Positions 54,809 to 62,778 of a stretch of DNA of 64,000 nucleotides are shown here, piece after piece; the stretch's first letter is position 1, and each line of letters opens with the position of its first letter. The notes beneath the pieces were generated by a model. That model did no database searches and was not told where the DNA came from. It saw only the letters and a list, made by a program, of their open reading frames with translations. The DNA comes from Acidimicrobiia bacterium (GTDB lineage Bacteria; Actinomycetota; Acidimicrobiia; Acidimicrobiales; AC-14): the NCBI GenBank assembly GCA_023264995.1, contig JAHFUR010000009.1, forward strand, positions 62,001 through 126,000, in the 5' to 3' direction. Both the position numbers and the translations under genes were made by a program.

Positions 54809-55263
54809 CCTCGTGGGCGCTCGGGTGCCCCCTGGGCCCGGGCCACCACGTCCTGGCCGGCGGAGGAGCCCCGGACGGTGGCCGACCGGCCCTCGGCCCA
54901 GATGTCGCGCCCGGCGCGGACGCCCTCGACCAGGGCGTGGCCGTCGACCACCTGGCCGGCCGCCTTGGCTTCGGAGACCAGGGCGGCGACCTCGGTGGCG
55001 AGGGCCTCGTCGCGGGCCATCGCCCGGTCGATCTGGCGGGCCAGCTCCTCCAGGGCGTCGGGCGAGCCAGGATCGTCGGCGGCCGCTTCGATCGCCCGGT
55101 GGCCTCGCAGGCGGTCCCACAGGCGGCCGACCACCCCCCGGGCCTCCTCGGAGACGATCTCGGTGCCCGCCTCACCGGCGGCCTCACCGGCAGAGGATGC
55201 CGCCCCCCGCAGGAGTGCCCACACCAACTGCGCCGCCTCGGCGGCCACCGTCACCAGGTCCAT
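54805..55263 (-). CDS. Small helical protein coupled to the NB-ARC/TPR protein
   Basis: 152 residues. The first 20 residues are fairly hydrophobic (LVTVAAEAAQLVWALLRGAA), then come amphipathic helices (RGVVGRLWDRLRGHRAIE, ALEELARQIDRAMARDEALATEV). Its C-terminus repeats an AGRDIWAEGRSATVRGSSAGQDVV pattern that also starts the next protein (AGRDVVTVN). No known domain is recognised. It could be the N-terminal effector or adaptor module of an NLR-like protein, encoded separately with an overlap of 4 bp. Confidence 0.72.
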   Translation of the reverse strand: MDLVTVAAEAAQLVWALLRGAASSAGEAAGEAGTEIVSEEARGVVGRLWDRLRGHRAIEAAADDPGSPDALEELARQIDRAMARDEALATEVAALVSEAKAAGQVVDGHALVEGVRAGRDIWAEGRSATVRGSSAGQDVVARAQGAPERPRG

Positions 55264-55431
55264 CGGTCCCCCTCGCCGGGTGCATGCCCGTGCCGACAGT
55301 AGCGCCGGGCGTGCCGGGCCGGACGGCTCGGGCGCGGCCGCCCGCCGTGCCCACGGCCGGCGTCGAGGCCCCGCCGGTACGGGGAGCCCTCGGGTTGCGA
55401 CCGGCCCGGCGCGGCGCGTACTGTCACGGCT

Positions 55432-55478
55432 GGCCCCGATGCCAGCGGACGTCCGCCGTGTCCGGCTGCATCGGGGCC
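55432..55478 (-). terminator. Hairpin downstream of the NADH dehydrogenase-like gene
   Basis: Long arms GGCCCCGATG-C-CAGC and GCTG-CATCGGGGCC, with one bulge, 36 bases after the stop of the minus-strand flavoprotein gene. A GGACGTCC palindrome is in the loop. Confidence 0.6.
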
Positions 55479-55513
55479 ACTCCGCGCCCGGTGGGCCACG
55501 CCGGCGCCGGCGC

Positions 55514-56806
55514 TTACGCGAGCGGCGCCCGGCGCCCCAGCGAACCGAGCTGGGACAGGTCGCGGGGGAACAGCATGGAGGTGGTCCAGTCGGCGACGAC
55601 CCGGACCTTGCGGGCCAGCCCCGGCATCATCAGCAGGTGGTACGAGCGGCCCATGAGCCACGCCGGCAGGCCGGTGAAGGTGAACCGCAGGACCTGGGCC
55701 GTGCCCTGGTTGCGGCCGAGGGTGACGGCCAAGCCCCGGTTCCGGTAGGTGAACGTGGTCGGCTGCCCCACGCCCAGGGCGGCGGCCACGTTCTGGGCGC
55801 ATACCTTGGCCTGGCGCACGGCGTGCTGGGCCGTCCCCGGGCAGACGCCGCCGTCAGGGTCGGGGACGGCGGCGGCATCGCCCAGGGCGAACACGTCGGA
55901 CCGCCCCACGGCCCGGATGCCGTCGTCCACGATCAGCCGGCCGGCCTCGTCGGTCTCCAGGCCCAGCCCCGAGCCGAGGGGCGACGGCCGCTGGCCGGTG
56001 GCCCACACGATGGTGGCCGACACGTAGGGCGCCACCGCCGGGTCGGAGAGGACGACCGTCTGGTCGACGCAGCTCTCGAGCCACGTGTTCAGGCGGATCT
56101 CGACGCCCCGCCGGCGGAGGCGTTCCTCGCAGTAGCGGGCCAGCTTGGGGTCGAGCCCGGGGAGCAACGAGTCGCGGGCCTCGACCAGCACCCACCGCAG
56201 GTCGTTGCGGCCGAGCCGGGGGTAGGTGTGGAGGGCGTCGGTGACCAGCGACTCCATCTCGGCCAGGGCCTCGACGCCGGCGTACCCGCCACCGACGAAG
56301 GTGAAGGTGAGCAGCTCACGCCGGCGCACCGGGTCGAGCGTGGCGTCGGCGGTCTCGAGCTGGCGCAGCACCTGGTTGCGGAGCCAGATGGCGTCGGCCA
56401 GCGTCTTGAACCCCACGGCGTGCTCGTCCAGGCCGGGTACGGCGACCACGCTGGGCACCGAGCCGGGGGAGAGGACGAGCTGTTGCCAGGAGATCTCGTG
56501 CTCGGCGCCCGTGAGGTCGCGTGCGACGGCCGTGTGGGCGGCCAGGTCGATGCTGGTCACGTCGCCGACGAGGAGCTGGGTGCGTCGCAGCATCTCCCGA
56601 AGCGGGATCACCGCGTGGCGGGGCTCGATGGTGCCCGAGGCGGCCTCGGGGAGGAGGGGCGCGAAAAGGAAGAAGTTCTCCGGGGCGACGAGCAGCACCC
56701 GCGGCCCGCCGGGGCGGTCGCGGCCGGCGAGGAGGTGCTGGAGGTGGCGGGCGACGGTGGCGCCGCCGAAGCCGCCACCGACGATCAGGACGTCGAAGGT
56801 TCTCAG
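55514..56806 (-). CDS. Type II NADH dehydrogenase-like FAD oxidoreductase, non-standard start
   Basis: About 430 residues if started at CTG 56806. The FAD-binding motif FDVLIVGGGFGGATVARHL lies upstream of the first ATG/GTG/TTG (GTG 56698), which would remove it, so the true start must be earlier. The second Rossmann motif is TFVGGGYAGVEALAEME, and VFALGDAAAVPD is the final FAD motif. A hydrophobic C-terminus (FTGLPAWLMGRSYHLLMMPG) is typical of membrane-attached NDH-2. It would pass electrons from NADH to quinone. It begins 10 bases after the hydrolase stop. Confidence 0.88.
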   Translation of the reverse strand: MRTFDVLIVGGGFGGATVARHLQHLLAGRDRPGGPRVLLVAPENFFLFAPLLPEAASGTIEPRHAVIPLREMLRRTQLLVGDVTSIDLAAHTAVARDLTGAEHEISWQQLVLSPGSVPSVVAVPGLDEHAVGFKTLADAIWLRNQVLRQLETADATLDPVRRRELLTFTFVGGGYAGVEALAEMESLVTDALHTYPRLGRNDLRWVLVEARDSLLPGLDPKLARYCEERLRRRGVEIRLNTWLESCVDQTVVLSDPAVAPYVSATIVWATGQRPSPLGSGLGLETDEAGRLIVDDGIRAVGRSDVFALGDAAAVPDPDGGVCPGTAQHAVRQAKVCAQNVAAALGVGQPTTFTYRNRGLAVTLGRNQGTAQVLRFTFTGLPAWLMGRSYHLLMMPGLARKVRVVADWTTSMLFPRDLSQLGSLGRRAPLA

Positions 56807-56816
56807 GCCGCCGACG

Positions 56817-57881
56817 TTACTGGCGGGGCGCGGCGATCTTGGCGCTGAGGTACGCGGTGATGGCGGCGACGGCCGGCTGGTCGCGGTCGGCGGTGTCGGG
56901 CGGGCGGCCCCCGCCGTGGGCCCGGTGGTCGTTCGGGTCGAAGGCCTGGGGCAGGGCGGCGGTGATCTTCTGGAGGGTGGCGGTGGACTCGGCGGTGAAG
57001 GTTTGGGCCGAGGTCAGGGCCGCCGCCAGCTTGGTACCGTCGGCCGGGTTGACCAGGGTGGACTGCTTGCCGGTGACCACCAGGGTGGGAACCTTGACCT
57101 TGGCCGCCTCGGCCACCGGGTCGAGCCCGTAGATGGCCCGCTGCAGGGCATCCTGGCCGACGGGCAGGACGGTCTGGTGCTCGGGCAGGATGCCCGACCG
57201 GTCGGGGAACGACCCCGTGGCCAGCAGCGTCGAGATGACGCCCCGGAAGGCGTCGGCCGAGTCCCGGCTGACGGTGGCCTCGAAGTTGCCGGCCATGACG
57301 TCGACCAGGGGGCGGCCCGGCGTGGACAGGAGGACCAGGCTTTTGACCTTGTCGTCGGTGGCCGCCAGCCGCATGGCGATCACGCCGCCGATGTCGTGGC
57401 CGACGACGGCCATGTTGGCCGCGTCGATGCCGGTGCGCTGGGAGAGGAACTGGAGGGCCAGCCGGGCGTCGGTGACCATGTCCTCGAAGGTGAGCTGCTC
57501 GCCGGCCTCCATCTTGCTGACGCCCATGCTCCGCCGGTCGTAGCGGAAGGCGGCCATGCCGGCGGCGGTGATGGACTTGCTCAGGTCCTGGTACACCGCG
57601 TCACCCGGGACGATGTCGAGGTACCCGTTGCGGTCGTTGCGGGCCACCGTCGGCACGATCAGCACGGCCCCGACCGGCCGCCCGCCCGTGGCTTCCGGCA
57701 TGGCCAGGGTGCCGCCCATGTGCAGCTTGGCCGCCCCGTCGAACTGCAGGATGGTCTCGCCCTGGCCGAGGCGCAGGTCGGCGATGTCGTTGCTGGTGCC
57801 ACCCCCTCCCGAGCACCCGGCGGCCAGCAGGCCGATCGACACCAGGACCGCCGCCGACCATCGCCTGCCCAGACCGCGCAT
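56817..57881 (-). CDS. Secreted alpha/beta-hydrolase lipoprotein with Asp nucleophile
   Basis: 354 residues. A lipoprotein signal ends in LLAAGC (residues 18-23). The alpha/beta-hydrolase core has AFRYDRRSMGVS, and the nucleophile elbow reads VVGHDIGGVIA, with Asp where most esterases have Ser. A Asp elbow is known in haloalkane dehalogenases and epoxide hydrolases. Residues YDRRSMG resemble the S9/BAAT-like group, so the substrate is uncertain. It is probably co-transcribed with the flavoprotein gene. Confidence 0.83.
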   Translation of the reverse strand: MRGLGRRWSAAVLVSIGLLAAGCSGGGGTSNDIADLRLGQGETILQFDGAAKLHMGGTLAMPEATGGRPVGAVLIVPTVARNDRNGYLDIVPGDAVYQDLSKSITAAGMAAFRYDRRSMGVSKMEAGEQLTFEDMVTDARLALQFLSQRTGIDAANMAVVGHDIGGVIAMRLAATDDKVKSLVLLSTPGRPLVDVMAGNFEATVSRDSADAFRGVISTLLATGSFPDRSGILPEHQTVLPVGQDALQRAIYGLDPVAEAAKVKVPTLVVTGKQSTLVNPADGTKLAAALTSAQTFTAESTATLQKITAALPQAFDPNDHRAHGGGRPPDTADRDQPAVAAITAYLSAKIAAPRQ

Positions 57882-57924
57882 GTCGCGAATCTATCCCTCC
57901 TTCGCCGCGCAAGACTGCGTCCTC

Positions 57925-58728
57925 ATGGCCAAGCTGACGACGCTGGCAGACGCGGTCGCCGATCTGGTCCATGACGGGGACCTCGTGGCCCTCGAGGGCT
58001 TCACCCACCTCATCCCGTTTGCCGCCGGCCACGAGATCATCCGCCAGGGCCGGCGCCGGCTCACCCTGGCCCGGATGACGCCCGATGTGGTCTACGACCA
58101 GCTCATCGGCATGGGCTGCGCCGAGCGCTTGATCTTCTCCTGGGGCGGGAACCCGGGCGTCGGGTCGCTCCATCGCCTCCGCGACGCGGTGGAGCACGAC
58201 TGGCCGGTGCCGCTGGCCCTGGAGGAGCACAGCCACGCCGGCATGGCCAACCGCTACGTCGCCGGCGCCGCCGGCCTGCCCATGGCCGTGCTGCGGGGCT
58301 ACACCGGGACCGACCTCGGGCGGGTGACGGCCTCGGTGGCCACGGTGACCTGCCCGTTCACCGGCGAGGAGCTGACGGCGGTCGCCGCCTTGAACCCCGA
58401 CGTCACCGTGGTCCACGCCCAGCAGGCCGACCGCCGGGGGAACGTGGCCGTGTGGGGCATCACGGGCGTCCAGCGCCAGGCCGTCCTGGCCGCCCGGCGG
58501 TCTCTGGTGACCGTCGAGGAGCTGGTGGACGTGCTGGCGCCCCGGCCCGGCGGGTTCGTGCTCCCGGGGTGGGCGATCACGGCGGTCGCCGAAGTGCCCG
58601 GTGGCGCCCACCCGTCCTACGCCTCCGGCTACAGCGTCCGGGACAACGACTTCTACCGGGCGTGGGACGCCATCAGCCGCGACCGCGACCGCTTCACCGC
58701 GTGGATGGCGGAGCACGTCGTTGGGTGA
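57925..58728 (+). CDS. catI: 3-oxoadipate CoA-transferase subunit A
   Basis: 267 residues. The sequence closely resembles CatI of the chlorocatechol/protocatechuate-type pathways: GDLVALEGFTHLIPFAAGHE, FSWGGNPGVGSLHRLRDA, LEEHSHAGMANRYVAGAAGL and VHAQQADRRGNVAVWGI. With CatJ it moves CoA from succinyl-CoA to 3-oxoadipate. An upstream ATG at 57880 overlaps the start of the divergent hydrolase gene and is less likely. It overlaps the next gene by 8 bp. Confidence 0.93.
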   Translation: MAKLTTLADAVADLVHDGDLVALEGFTHLIPFAAGHEIIRQGRRRLTLARMTPDVVYDQLIGMGCAERLIFSWGGNPGVGSLHRLRDAVEHDWPVPLALEEHSHAGMANRYVAGAAGLPMAVLRGYTGTDLGRVTASVATVTCPFTGEELTAVAALNPDVTVVHAQQADRRGNVAVWGITGVQRQAVLAARRSLVTVEELVDVLAPRPGGFVLPGWAITAVAEVPGGAHPSYASGYSVRDNDFYRAWDAISRDRDRFTAWMAEHVVG

Positions 58729-59425
58729 CGGGTACACCTCCGACGAGATGATGACGGTCGCCGCCGCCCGCCGCCTGGCCGACGGCGACGTCTGCATGGT
58801 CGGCATCGGCCTCCCGAGCCTGGCCGCCAACCTGGCCCGGCGCCTCCACGCGCCGGCGTGCGTGCTGGTCTACGAGTCCGGCACCATCGGCTCGAAGCCC
58901 TGGGTGCCGCCACTGTCGATCGGCGACGGCGAGCTGGCCGACACGGCCGATACGGTCGTACCCGTTCCTGAGATCTTCAACGACTGGCTCCAGGCCGGCC
59001 GCATCGACGTCGGTTTCCTTGGCGCGGCCCAGATCGACCGCCACGCCCGGCTGAACACCACCGTCATCGGCCCGTACGAGGCGCCGGAGGTGCGGCTGCC
59101 CGGGGCGGGGGGCGCGCCCGAGATCGCCTCCTCGGCCCGGCGGGTAATCGTGGTGCTCCGCCATTCGCGGCGGGCGTTCGTCGACCGGCTGGACTTCGTC
59201 ACGTCGGTGCCCGGTCGCGGCCCGACCGCGGTGATCACCGACCTGGGGGTGCTGGAGGCGGGCTCGACCGACGGGGAGCTGGAGCTCGTGTCGGTCCATC
59301 CCGGTGTGGCCATCGACGCGGTGCGGGCCGCGACGGGCTGGGACCTGCGCATCTCGGCCACCGTGCCGGTCACGCCGGCGCCGACCACCCTCGAGCTCGA
59401 CACCCTGCGGGCGTTCACGGCGTGA
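58721..59425 (+). CDS. catJ: 3-oxoadipate CoA-transferase subunit B
   Basis: 234 residues from a TTG, giving MGDGYTSDEMMTVAAARRL, which aligns with the start of known CatJ. The active-site Glu is in LVYESGTIGSKP. Other conserved parts are GRIDVGFLGAAQIDRHARLNT and RLPGAGGAPEIASSARRV. Forms a heterodimer with CatI. The frame overlaps both neighbours (8 bp and 4 bp), so the four genes form a coupled operon. Confidence 0.92.
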   Translation: MGDGYTSDEMMTVAAARRLADGDVCMVGIGLPSLAANLARRLHAPACVLVYESGTIGSKPWVPPLSIGDGELADTADTVVPVPEIFNDWLQAGRIDVGFLGAAQIDRHARLNTTVIGPYEAPEVRLPGAGGAPEIASSARRVIVVLRHSRRAFVDRLDFVTSVPGRGPTAVITDLGVLEAGSTDGELELVSVHPGVAIDAVRAATGWDLRISATVPVTPAPTTLELDTLRAFTA

Positions 59426-60483
59426 CGGCCGGCGGCTTCACCTACGAGGGCGTGCCGACGCGGGTGGTGTTCGGCCTCGGTGCCCGGCACGGCTTGGCCG
59501 AGGAGCTCGACCGGTTGGGCCTCTCCCAGGTGGTCCTGATCGCGTCGGGGTCGTCGCGGGCCGAGGCCGATGCCATGGTCGCTCGCCTCGACCACCGGCT
59601 GACCTGGCGGGTCGACGGGGTCCGCCAGCACGTCCCGGCCGAGCTGGCGCAGGCCGTCACCGCCGATGCCGTCCGCGTCGGCGCCGACGGGGTCGTCACC
59701 CTCGGCGGCGGGTCGGCGACGGGCCTGGGCAAGGTGCTGGCGTTGTCAGGCCTCCCGCTGGTGGCCGTCCCGACCACCTACGCCGGCTCGGAGATGACGC
59801 CGGTCTGGGGCCTGACCACCGGCGGCCGGAAGGAGACGGGGCGCGACCCGCAGGTCGTGCCGAGGACGGTCGTCTACGACCCCGAGCTCACCTACGGGCT
59901 GCCTCCGCTGGTGACCGCGGCCAGCGGGCTGAACGCCCTGGCCCACTGCCTCGAGGCCCTGTGGGCCGAGGGCGCCAGCCCGCTCTCGGGCCCGATCGCC
60001 CTCGACGGCGCCCGCACCCTGTGCGAAGCATTGCCCGCGGCCCTGGCCCACCCGCAGGATCCCAAGGCGCGGAGCCGGGCGCTGGTCGGAGCGTGCCAGG
60101 CTGGCCTGGCGCTGGCCACCGCCGGCGCCGGCCTGCACCACAAGCTGTGCCACGTCCTCGGCGGGCGCTACGACCTGGACCACGCCCAGACCCACGCCGC
60201 CCTGCTCCCGCATGTGGTGGCCTTCAACGAGCCCGCCCTCGGGTCGCTGGCCGCCAAGATGGCGGTGGCCGTCGGCGCCGGCCGGGCGTCGACGGGGGTG
60301 CACGACCTGGCCGTGCGCATGGGCCTGACGCCGGCGCTGTCGGAGCTGGGGATGCCCGAGTCGGCCATCGACGAGGTGGCCGCCGAGGTGGCCGCCGCCC
60401 CGCCCGCCAACCCGCGCCCGGTCGACGAAGCCGGGTTGCGCTCGGTCCTGCGGGCGGCGTGGGAGGGCGACGGGCCGGGGTGA
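59422..60483 (+). CDS. Maleylacetate reductase (iron-containing alcohol dehydrogenase family)
   Basis: 353 residues from a GTG. Family motifs: TLGGGSATGLGKVLAL (NAD-binding GGGS), PTTYAGSEMTPVWG, which is typical of maleylacetate reductases, GLNALAHCLEALWA and HHKLCHVLGGRYDLDHAQTHA. It reduces maleylacetate to 3-oxoadipate with NAD(P)H. Together with catI-catJ and the following thiolase it forms the full lower pathway. It overlaps both neighbours by 4 bp. Confidence 0.92.
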   Translation: MTAGGFTYEGVPTRVVFGLGARHGLAEELDRLGLSQVVLIASGSSRAEADAMVARLDHRLTWRVDGVRQHVPAELAQAVTADAVRVGADGVVTLGGGSATGLGKVLALSGLPLVAVPTTYAGSEMTPVWGLTTGGRKETGRDPQVVPRTVVYDPELTYGLPPLVTAASGLNALAHCLEALWAEGASPLSGPIALDGARTLCEALPAALAHPQDPKARSRALVGACQAGLALATAGAGLHHKLCHVLGGRYDLDHAQTHAALLPHVVAFNEPALGSLAAKMAVAVGAGRASTGVHDLAVRMGLTPALSELGMPESAIDEVAAEVAAAPPANPRPVDEAGLRSVLRAAWEGDGPG

Positions 60484-61649
60484 GCGCGGGCGTCTACGTC
60501 CTGGACGCGGTGCGCACGCCGATCGGCCGCTACCGGGGCGCACTGGCGGGCGTGCGGCCCGACGACCTGGCCGCCGGCGTGGTGCAGGCCCTGCTCGACC
60601 GTGCCCCCGGGATCGGGGCGGCGACGGTCGACGACGTGGTGCTCGGTGCGGCCAACGGGGCGGGGGAGGACAACCGCAACGTCGCCCGCATGGCCGCCCT
60701 GCTGGCGGGCCTGCCCGTGACCGTGCCGGGCGTGACCGTGAACCGCCTGTGCGGGTCGGGCATGGAGGCGGTGGCCCAGGCCAGCCGCGCCATCCTGGCC
60801 GGCGACGCCCGGGTGGTGGTGGCCGGCGGCGTCGAGTCCATGAGCCGGGCGCCGTGGGTCACGCTCGACCCTGCCGGGGCGGGCCTGGTCTCGACGGCGC
60901 TGGGCTGGCGGCTGGTCAACCCCCGCATGCCGCCGGCGTGGACGGTGCCCCTGGGCGAGGGCGCCGAGCTGCTGGCCGACCGGTCGGGCATCTCCCGGGA
61001 GGACCAGGACGCCTTCGCCCTGGCCAGCCACCGGAAGGCGGCGGCGGCCTGGGATGCCGGGCGCTTCGCCGGCGAGGTCGTGCCCGTCGCCGGGGTGGGG
61101 TTGGTGACCGACGAGTGCTTGCGGCGGGACACCTCGGCGCCGGCGCTGGCCGCCCTCCCGCCGGCGTTCCGGCCGGAGGGCGGGACCGTGACGGCCGGGA
61201 ACGCATCGCCCTTGGCCGACGGGGCCGCCGCCCTCCTCCTGGCCGACGGCAACGTCGTGGCCGCCACCGGCCGCCGGCCGCTGGCGCGCGTCGTGGCCCG
61301 GGCGGTCAGCGCGGTCGAGCCCCCCTTCTACGGCATCGGCCCGGTGGAGGCGGCCCGGACGGCGCTGGCCAGGGCCGGCGTGGGCTGGGCCGACCTGGTG
61401 GCCGTCGAGCTGAACGAGGCGTTCGCGGCCCAGGCCCTGGCCTGCCTGGGCGAGTGGCCGGCGCTCGACCCGTCGCTCGTGAACCCCAACGGCGGGGCCA
61501 TCGCCCTCGGGCACCCCATCGGCTGCTCGGGCGCCCGCATCGTCGGCGCCCTGGCCCACGAGCTGCGCCGGCGGGGCGGGGGCTTCGGGCTGGCCGCCAT
61601 GTGCATCGGCGTCGGCCAGGGCATCGCGGTCGTGCTGGAGGGTTGCTGA
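60480..61649 (+). CDS. pcaF: 3-oxoadipyl-CoA thiolase / acetyl-CoA C-acyltransferase
   Basis: 389 residues from a GTG overlapping the reductase stop. The nucleophilic Cys is in VNRLCGSGMEAV; NPNGGAIALGHPIGCSGARI carries the catalytic His; the C-terminal motif is CIGVGQGIAVV (usual CxGGGxG). It cleaves 3-oxoadipyl-CoA to succinyl-CoA and acetyl-CoA. The position next to catI-catJ supports this over a general beta-oxidation role. The stop lies three bases from the convergent VOC gene. Confidence 0.92.
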   Translation: MSAGVYVLDAVRTPIGRYRGALAGVRPDDLAAGVVQALLDRAPGIGAATVDDVVLGAANGAGEDNRNVARMAALLAGLPVTVPGVTVNRLCGSGMEAVAQASRAILAGDARVVVAGGVESMSRAPWVTLDPAGAGLVSTALGWRLVNPRMPPAWTVPLGEGAELLADRSGISREDQDAFALASHRKAAAAWDAGRFAGEVVPVAGVGLVTDECLRRDTSAPALAALPPAFRPEGGTVTAGNASPLADGAAALLLADGNVVAATGRRPLARVVARAVSAVEPPFYGIGPVEAARTALARAGVGWADLVAVELNEAFAAQALACLGEWPALDPSLVNPNGGAIALGHPIGCSGARIVGALAHELRRRGGGFGLAAMCIGVGQGIAVVLEGC

Positions 61650-61652
61650 ACC

Positions 61653-62153
61653 TCAGCCGAGGTGGCGGCCGTCCATGACCCGGAGGGGCTCGGCGATGAG
61701 CTCGATCTGTACGCCGTCGGGGTCCTTCAGGTAGATCGAGTCGGTGAGGCCGCGGTCGGGGCCGAGGTAGGGGAGGCCGGCGGCGTCCACCCGGTCACGG
61801 ATGGCCTCGAAGCTGGGCCGGTCGACGGAGATGGCCAGGTGCTGGACGGCCCCGATGGCCTCGACCGCCTGGGCCAAGCCCAGCCCGGGGAAGTCGAAGA
61901 ACGCCAGCAGGTTGTCGTGGCCGATGTCGTGGAAGAAGTGGGTCGAGCCCGGGTAGTCGCGGTTCTCCATGACGTCGACGAGCGGGAAGCCGAGCACGTC
62001 CTGGTAGAACCGCACCGTCGTCTCCACGTCGCTGCAGATCATGGCCAGGTGGTGCACGCCCCGGGCGCTCGACGCCGGCCGCTCCTCCGCCGGCTTCAGA
62101 TGGGCGGCGGCGATGGCCTGCCGCCGGGCTTCGAAATCGGTTGCCGTGGTCAT
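61653..62153 (-). CDS. VOC-superfamily (glyoxalase/dioxygenase fold) protein
   Basis: 166 residues. The fold has two beta-alpha-beta-beta-beta halves. Putative metal residues are His in GVHHLAMICS, His in VQHLAISV and Glu in DPDGVQIELIAEP. It follows the aromatic operon in convergent orientation. It might be an extradiol-type ring-cleavage enzyme, an isomerase, or a lyase; the sequence does not settle the reaction. Confidence 0.83.
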   Translation of the reverse strand: MTTATDFEARRQAIAAAHLKPAEERPASSARGVHHLAMICSDVETTVRFYQDVLGFPLVDVMENRDYPGSTHFFHDIGHDNLLAFFDFPGLGLAQAVEAIGAVQHLAISVDRPSFEAIRDRVDAAGLPYLGPDRGLTDSIYLKDPDGVQIELIAEPLRVMDGRHLG

Positions 62154-62221
62154 GGGCGCTCACGGTAGCCCGATGCTCCGGCGACCGGGCCGGGCCTGAT
62201 GCGTGCCGGCCGTCCGGCTTG

Positions 62222-62266
62222 CCCACGACGGGTGGGACTGTCCCGCTTTCCCACCACGGGTGGGAC
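62222..62266. repeat. Two 17-bp direct repeats upstream of the receiver gene
   Basis: CCCACGACGGGTGGGAC at 62222-62238 and CCCACCACGGGTGGGAC at 62250-62266, one mismatch, 28 bases apart. Each copy is an inverted repeat (CCCAC...GTGGG), so they may be tandem binding sites for a dimeric regulator, ending 11 bases before the start. Confidence 0.6.
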
Positions 62267-62277
62267 AATGGAGCACA

Positions 62278-62628
62278 ATGCGGGACATGCGCTCCGTGGT
62301 ATGCGACGACGACCCGATGATCGCCATGATCGCCTCCATGCTGCTCAAGAGCGAGGGCTTCGAGGTGACCACCGTGGGCTCGGCAGCCGAGCTGGCCAGC
62401 GAGCTGGCCGTCGGGCCGCCGGATCTCGTGGTCCTCGACCAGGAACTTCCCGATGCATCGGGCGAGGAGCTGATCGCCGTGATCAAGGCCGCGGCCCCGG
62501 CCTGCCGGATCATCCTGTTCTCGGGCCGCGAACCGGAGGCCGATGCGTCCAGTGAGGTGTTTGCCCGGGTCTCTAAGCAGGGTACCGACGGGCTTGCCGC
62601 GGCCATCCACCGCGCCGCGACCGAATAG
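62278..62628 (+). CDS. Single-domain response regulator (receiver only)
   Basis: 116 residues from an ATG; a second ATG lies three codons later. The receiver fold has VVCDDDPMIA (acidic pair), VVLDQELPDASGEEL with the phospho-acceptor Asp, ILFSGRE and VSKQG with the conserved Lys. No output domain follows. No kinase gene is adjacent, but a chemoreceptor gene lies downstream; CheY-like or diffusible phosphate-sink use is possible. Confidence 0.88.
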   Translation: MRDMRSVVCDDDPMIAMIASMLLKSEGFEVTTVGSAAELASELAVGPPDLVVLDQELPDASGEELIAVIKAAAPACRIILFSGREPEADASSEVFARVSKQGTDGLAAAIHRAATE

Positions 62629-62778
62629 GTCCCCGGTGGGAGGCGGGTGGCCCGAGCCGGTGGCACCGGGCCGCGAGCCGGTGCTTGCTAGGGTCGGGTC
62701 GTCGGCGAGGGGACCGTGTCACGGTCTCGACCAAGCCAGGCGGCCCAGGTGTTCCGGTTGCCCTGAGAGGAGCTGGTG

